From NCBI GenBank assembly GCA_016781725.1, contig JADDPU010000309.1:1-6565 (forward strand): a DNA stretch of 6,565 bases, given 5' to 3'. Both the position numbers and the translations under genes were made by a program. The notes below the pieces were generated by a model. The model worked only from the letters and a program-made list of their open reading frames with translations, made no database searches and was not told where the DNA came from. Within the stretch, counting starts at the first letter, position 1; each line of letters opens with the position of its first letter. Positions 4,547 through 6,565 of this stretch are shown one piece after another. The stretch is from Rubrobacter sp. GTDB taxonomy: Bacteria > Actinomycetota > Rubrobacteria > Rubrobacterales > Rubrobacteraceae.

Positions 4547-5617
4547 TCAGAGACCGACCTCGCCCAGAGTCCTTATCTCCTCGTCCGAGTGCCCGGCCCC
4601 CCGCAAGGGCTCGACTACGTCGCGTTCGAGGTCGGGGACGTAGCAGGCGATGAGGCTCGCCTCGGCCGCCTCGCCCGGCGAGACGATCACCTCCCCGATG
4701 GCCGCCGGCAGCACGCAAGACTCGCCCCGCCCGAGCTCCTCGGTCCCGCCCGCGTGCTCGAGCCTCACGGGCCCGCCGACGTTGGAGAGCGTCAGGCAAC
4801 GCTCCGGGTGGGCCGGCTCCGTAAACGGCCCCGCGAGGGTCCAGCGTTCCAGGGCGAAGTGCGGTCCCGCGCAGCAGAGGACCCGGCGCGTCTGTCCGCT
4901 CTCCAGGACGAGGCCAGGGTTCGGGCGCGGCCGGTAGTCGGTGCGTAGCTCGTCGAGGGCGGCCTCGATGTTGGACCTCCACGTCTCGTCGTCCAGGCGC
5001 TCGCCGTAGAGGCTCGTTGGGGTGACGAACTGGCCGAGGTCCGAGGTCTGCTGCACCTCGAAGACCAGGGCGTCGGGACCGAAGGCGTGGATCACGCCCC
5101 CAGGCACGTACACGGTGTCGCCGGCCCGGATGGGGTGGCGCAACATCACGGCGTCGTGGTCTTCGGCCAGGAAGGCCTCGCGCAGGTCCTCCTCGCTGGC
5201 TCCCTCCCTGACCCCTGCGAGTATCGTCGCCCCCTCGGCGGCCCACAGGATGTGCCAGGCCTCGGTCTTGCCGTTCGGCTCGCCGTGCTTGGTGCGCGCG
5301 ACCTCGTCGCCGGCGTGGAGGTGGACGGGGAGCATGTGCGAGGCGTCTATGAACTTCTCGAGCAGCGGGAAGTGCGGCCCGCGCCAGCCCTCCCCCACCA
5401 GTTCGTCCGGGAACTCCTCGACGAGGTCGTGGAGCGTCCTGCCGGCGTAGGGACCGTTGGTAACCCGGCCTGTCGTCTCCCGGTAGTCGCTGATCTCCCA
5501 CGACTCGGCGACCCGGCCTTCGGGCATGCCCTCCTTGCCGAGCAACTCGGGGATCAGGCGCTCCCCGAAGGCGTAGGCGCGGACGTGCGTGGTCGGTTTG
5601 ATCGGGTACCGCTCCAT
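4547..5617 (-). CDS. manA: Class I mannose-6-phosphate isomerase (phosphomannose isomerase)
   Basis: Zinc-dependent cupin enzyme interconverting mannose 6-phosphate and fructose 6-phosphate in the cytosol. 356 aa, somewhat longer than the roughly 315-aa Bacillus-type enzyme. The catalytic cupin holds FPLLEKFIDA (83-92), then VHLH (98-101), GKTEAWH (116-122) and VPGGVIHAFG (171-180), giving predicted zinc ligands His99, His101, Glu119 and His177. The first ligand is usually Gln (Q-V-H) but is His here. EVQQTSD (187-193) matches the family's I-Q-Q-x-S-D segment, but the following R-V-Y-D part is replaced by GQFVTPTSLYGE. A second, C-terminal cupin spans about 245-330. ATG 5617 is chosen because the purine run GGAGGGGAGGGAG (5630-5618) is directly upstream; an in-frame TTG at 5647 would translate through that site. 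First gene of the operon with fructokinase. Related sugar-phosphate isomerases of the same fold cannot be excluded. Confidence 0.87.
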   Translation of the reverse strand: MERYPIKPTTHVRAYAFGERLIPELLGKEGMPEGRVAESWEISDYRETTGRVTNGPYAGRTLHDLVEEFPDELVGEGWRGPHFPLLEKFIDASHMLPVHLHAGDEVARTKHGEPNGKTEAWHILWAAEGATILAGVREGASEEDLREAFLAEDHDAVMLRHPIRAGDTVYVPGGVIHAFGPDALVFEVQQTSDLGQFVTPTSLYGERLDDETWRSNIEAALDELRTDYRPRPNPGLVLESGQTRRVLCCAGPHFALERWTLAGPFTEPAHPERCLTLSNVGGPVRLEHAGGTEELGRGESCVLPAAIGEVIVSPGEAAEASLIACYVPDLERDVVEPLRGAGHSDEEIRTLGEVGL

Positions 5618-5630
5618 CTCCCTCCCCTCC
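5618..5630 (-). promoter_or_regulatory. Ribosome binding site fixing the isomerase start
   Basis: A 13-base all-purine run, GGAGGGGAGGGAG, ends directly at the ATG at 5617. Its GGAGGGG part (5630-5624) sits six bases upstream, which is ideal spacing. This argues against the longer TTG-started version. Confidence 0.7.
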
Positions 5631-5650
5631 AGGCTGGCCCGCCACAACTG

Positions 5651-5704
5651 GCCGTGATAACTTTGTCATTGTACAGCACGCGTAACAGCCCAAGCGTGCA
5701 GCAC
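5651..5704. promoter_or_regulatory. Divergent control region between isomerase operon and dehydrogenase
   Basis: An A/T-richer patch. TGATAACTTTGTCA (5655-5668) is partly symmetrical (TGA...TCA ends) and runs into ATTGTACA (5668-5675), which shares 8 bases with the palindrome at 2351. On the minus strand this reads TACAAT (5673-5668), a -10-like hexamer placed about 50 bases before the isomerase ATG. On the plus strand TTGTCA (5663-5668) resembles a -35, but no -10 is well spaced. GCACGC (5676-5681) and GCGTGC (5694-5699) form a 6-base inverted repeat with a 12-base spacer. CAGCAC occurs twice (5674-5679, 5699-5704). Exact promoters cannot be fixed by eye. Confidence 0.4.
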
Positions 5705-5730
5705 CGTACCCGCACCACCGGAGGAAGCCT

Positions 5731-5778
5731 TTGATCGCCAGCACCAAAGGAGAGCCGTCGATGGAGCAGGGCCGATGA
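5731..5778 (+). CDS. Possible 15-codon leader ORF coupled to the dehydrogenase gene
   Basis: A TTG at 5731 follows GGAGGAAG (5720-5727) and opens a frame encoding MIASTKGEPSMEQGR, ending at TGA 5776-5778. An internal in-frame ATG at 5761 has its own ribosome site, AAAGGAG (5746-5752), eight bases upstream. The stop overlaps the ATG of the dehydrogenase in the ATGA arrangement typical of translational coupling. So the best ribosome sites in this leader point at the mini-ORF rather than at the main gene, which has only GGAG at 5763-5766. Either start is possible, and it may be a non-coding coincidence. Confidence 0.35.
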   Translation: MIASTKGEPSMEQGR

Positions 5779-6565
5779 ACCGCCCGCGCGTGCTCCTGAC
5801 CGGGGCCTCAGGCTACATCGCCGGCCAGCTCCTCGGGGCCTTCAGGGAGCGCTACGACGATCTCAGGCTCATCGACGTTAGAGCGTCGGACGCCTCCGGC
5901 GACCGGGTCGAAGGGATCGAGGTGGTCGACCTGCTCTCCGCGGACGACGCCGCGCTGGAGCCCCTGTTCTCCGGCGTGGACGTCGTGGTCCACTGCGGGC
6001 ACGTCAAACCGGAAGGCGAGGACCTGATCTCGCAGTACGAGGGCGAGCGGCGCAACGTGGACATGATGCAGCGCGTCTACCGGCTCGCGCTGGAGCAGGG
6101 TGTGCGGCGGGTGGTCGCCGCCAGCACCAATCAGGCCGCCAAATGGTACGAGCGGCCTTACTACGCAGGGCTGAAGGACCGCGTTGGCCCCGAAGACTAC
6201 CCGCGGCCCGACAACTTCTACGGCTGGGCCAAGGCCGCCTACGAGCCGCTCGGGTTCCTGTACGCCTGCGGCAGCCTCGGGCGCAAGCTGGAGGTAGTGC
6301 AGATCCGGATCGTAGTCCCGCGCGAGATCGACGCTAGCCTCTTCGAGGGCGGGCCGCCGGAGCGCTACGTCCGCGAGCTCGCCGGCTATATCAGCGAGCG
6401 GGACCTGCAGCAGCTCTTCTGCAAGTCCGTCGAGACGCCCGAAATAGACGACGAGCACGGCGTCCCCTTCCACATCTTCTACGGCGTCTCCGACAACGCC
6501 CGCAAGTTCTGGAGCATCACCAACGCCCGCAAGGTTATCGGGTACGAGCCCAAAGACGACTCCGA
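5775..6565 (+). CDS. NAD-dependent epimerase/dehydratase-family protein, uronate dehydrogenase-like (3' end cut off)
   Basis: Extended short-chain dehydrogenase/reductase with an N-terminal Rossmann fold. 263 codons are present and the frame is still open at the window end. TGASGYIAG (residues 9-17) is the nucleotide-binding loop; the third Gly of G-x-x-G-x-x-G is Ala16. LIDVR (32-36) has Asp34 at the end of the second strand, favouring NAD over NADP. VVHCGH (71-76) is the usual strand-4 segment. AASTNQ (115-120) offers the catalytic Ser/Thr, and YGWAK (149-153) is the Y-x-x-x-K catalytic pair. The order resembles uronate dehydrogenases (S-S-N-x motif, then P-R-P-D-x-x-Y-G), but residues 122-140 and the region after 182 differ, so the substrate is uncertain; sugar acid or nucleotide sugar are both possible. 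ATG 5775 is the only in-frame start nearby, with GGAG eight bases upstream. Divergent from the isomerase operon. Confidence 0.82.
   Translation, partial: MNRPRVLLTGASGYIAGQLLGAFRERYDDLRLIDVRASDASGDRVEGIEVVDLLSADDAALEPLFSGVDVVVHCGHVKPEGEDLISQYEGERRNVDMMQRVYRLALEQGVRRVVAASTNQAAKWYERPYYAGLKDRVGPEDYPRPDNFYGWAKAAYEPLGFLYACGSLGRKLEVVQIRIVVPREIDASLFEGGPPERYVRELAGYISERDLQQLFCKSVETPEIDDEHGVPFHIFYGVSDNARKFWSITNARKVIGYEPKDDS

Noticed and set aside
4503..5747. 414-codon open frame on the minus strand overlapping the isomerase
   Set aside because: It is the alternative frame of the isomerase gene. Its Arg/Pro/Gly-rich product has no family features, whereas the overlapping frame has clear zinc-ligand motifs.
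5808..6473. 221-codon open frame on the minus strand opposite the dehydrogenase
   Set aside because: The plus strand encodes Rossmann and YxxxK motifs in order. The minus frame is a common mirror of GC-rich coding DNA and has no recognisable domain.
1..6565. Mobile element, CRISPR array, toxin-antitoxin or defence system
   Set aside because: No transposase or integrase motifs, no regularly spaced repeats, no terminal inverted repeats with target duplication, and no recognisable defence or toxin domains were seen.

Overview
The window is very GC-rich bacterial DNA with strong third-position G/C bias, GTG and TTG starts, and mostly clear Shine-Dalgarno sequences. These traits suggest an Actinomycetota-type organism, possibly a deep-branching one such as Rubrobacter. 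The assignment is inferred from composition and protein flavour only. No rRNA, tRNA, transposase, CRISPR array or phage gene was seen. This is mainly ordinary chromosomal housekeeping and sugar-metabolism DNA, and I do not find a convincing new multi-gene system.

Layout. (1) Bases 1-301: the 3' part of a small unknown protein gene, closed by a strong intrinsic terminator. (2) Bases 302-902: a possible stress-sigma-type promoter with an overlapping inverted repeat, then a 140-aa Arg/Gly-rich protein of unknown function. Its likely terminator lies inside the 3' end of the next, convergent gene. (3) Bases 887-1348 (minus): a 153-aa acidic unknown protein. (4) Bases 1349-1765: a 417-base gap without a convincing intact gene but rich in predicted hairpins, plus a possible remnant of a small basic/acidic reading frame on the minus strand. 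(5) Bases 1766-2341 (minus): a multi-pass membrane protein of the PAP2 phosphatase type. It is divergent from (6) 2359-3450 (plus), a full-length NIF3-family protein; the two starts are separated by a perfect ATTGTACAAT palindrome. (7) Bases 3451-3558: a convergent intergenic stretch with hairpins. (8) Bases 5617-3559 (minus): a two-gene operon, class I mannose-6-phosphate isomerase followed 31 bases later by a PfkB-family fructokinase. (9) Bases 5618-5774: a divergent regulatory region with repeats and a possible 15-codon leader ORF. (10) Bases 5775-6565 (plus): an NAD-dependent epimerase/dehydratase-family protein resembling uronate dehydrogenases, cut off by the window end.

How the genes work together. 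The isomerase and fructokinase both feed fructose 6-phosphate, one from mannose 6-phosphate and one from free fructose, so the operon fits mannose/fructose use or supply of mannose-6-P for glycan and compatible-solute synthesis. The divergent sugar-type dehydrogenase shares the regulatory region and may belong to the same carbohydrate theme. The NIF3 and PAP2 genes are probably functionally unrelated neighbours. The most useful second looks are the ATGA-coupled leader ORF before the dehydrogenase, the ATTGTACAAT element in two divergent promoters, the substitutions at key positions in the isomerase and PAP2 proteins, and the structured 417-base gap.
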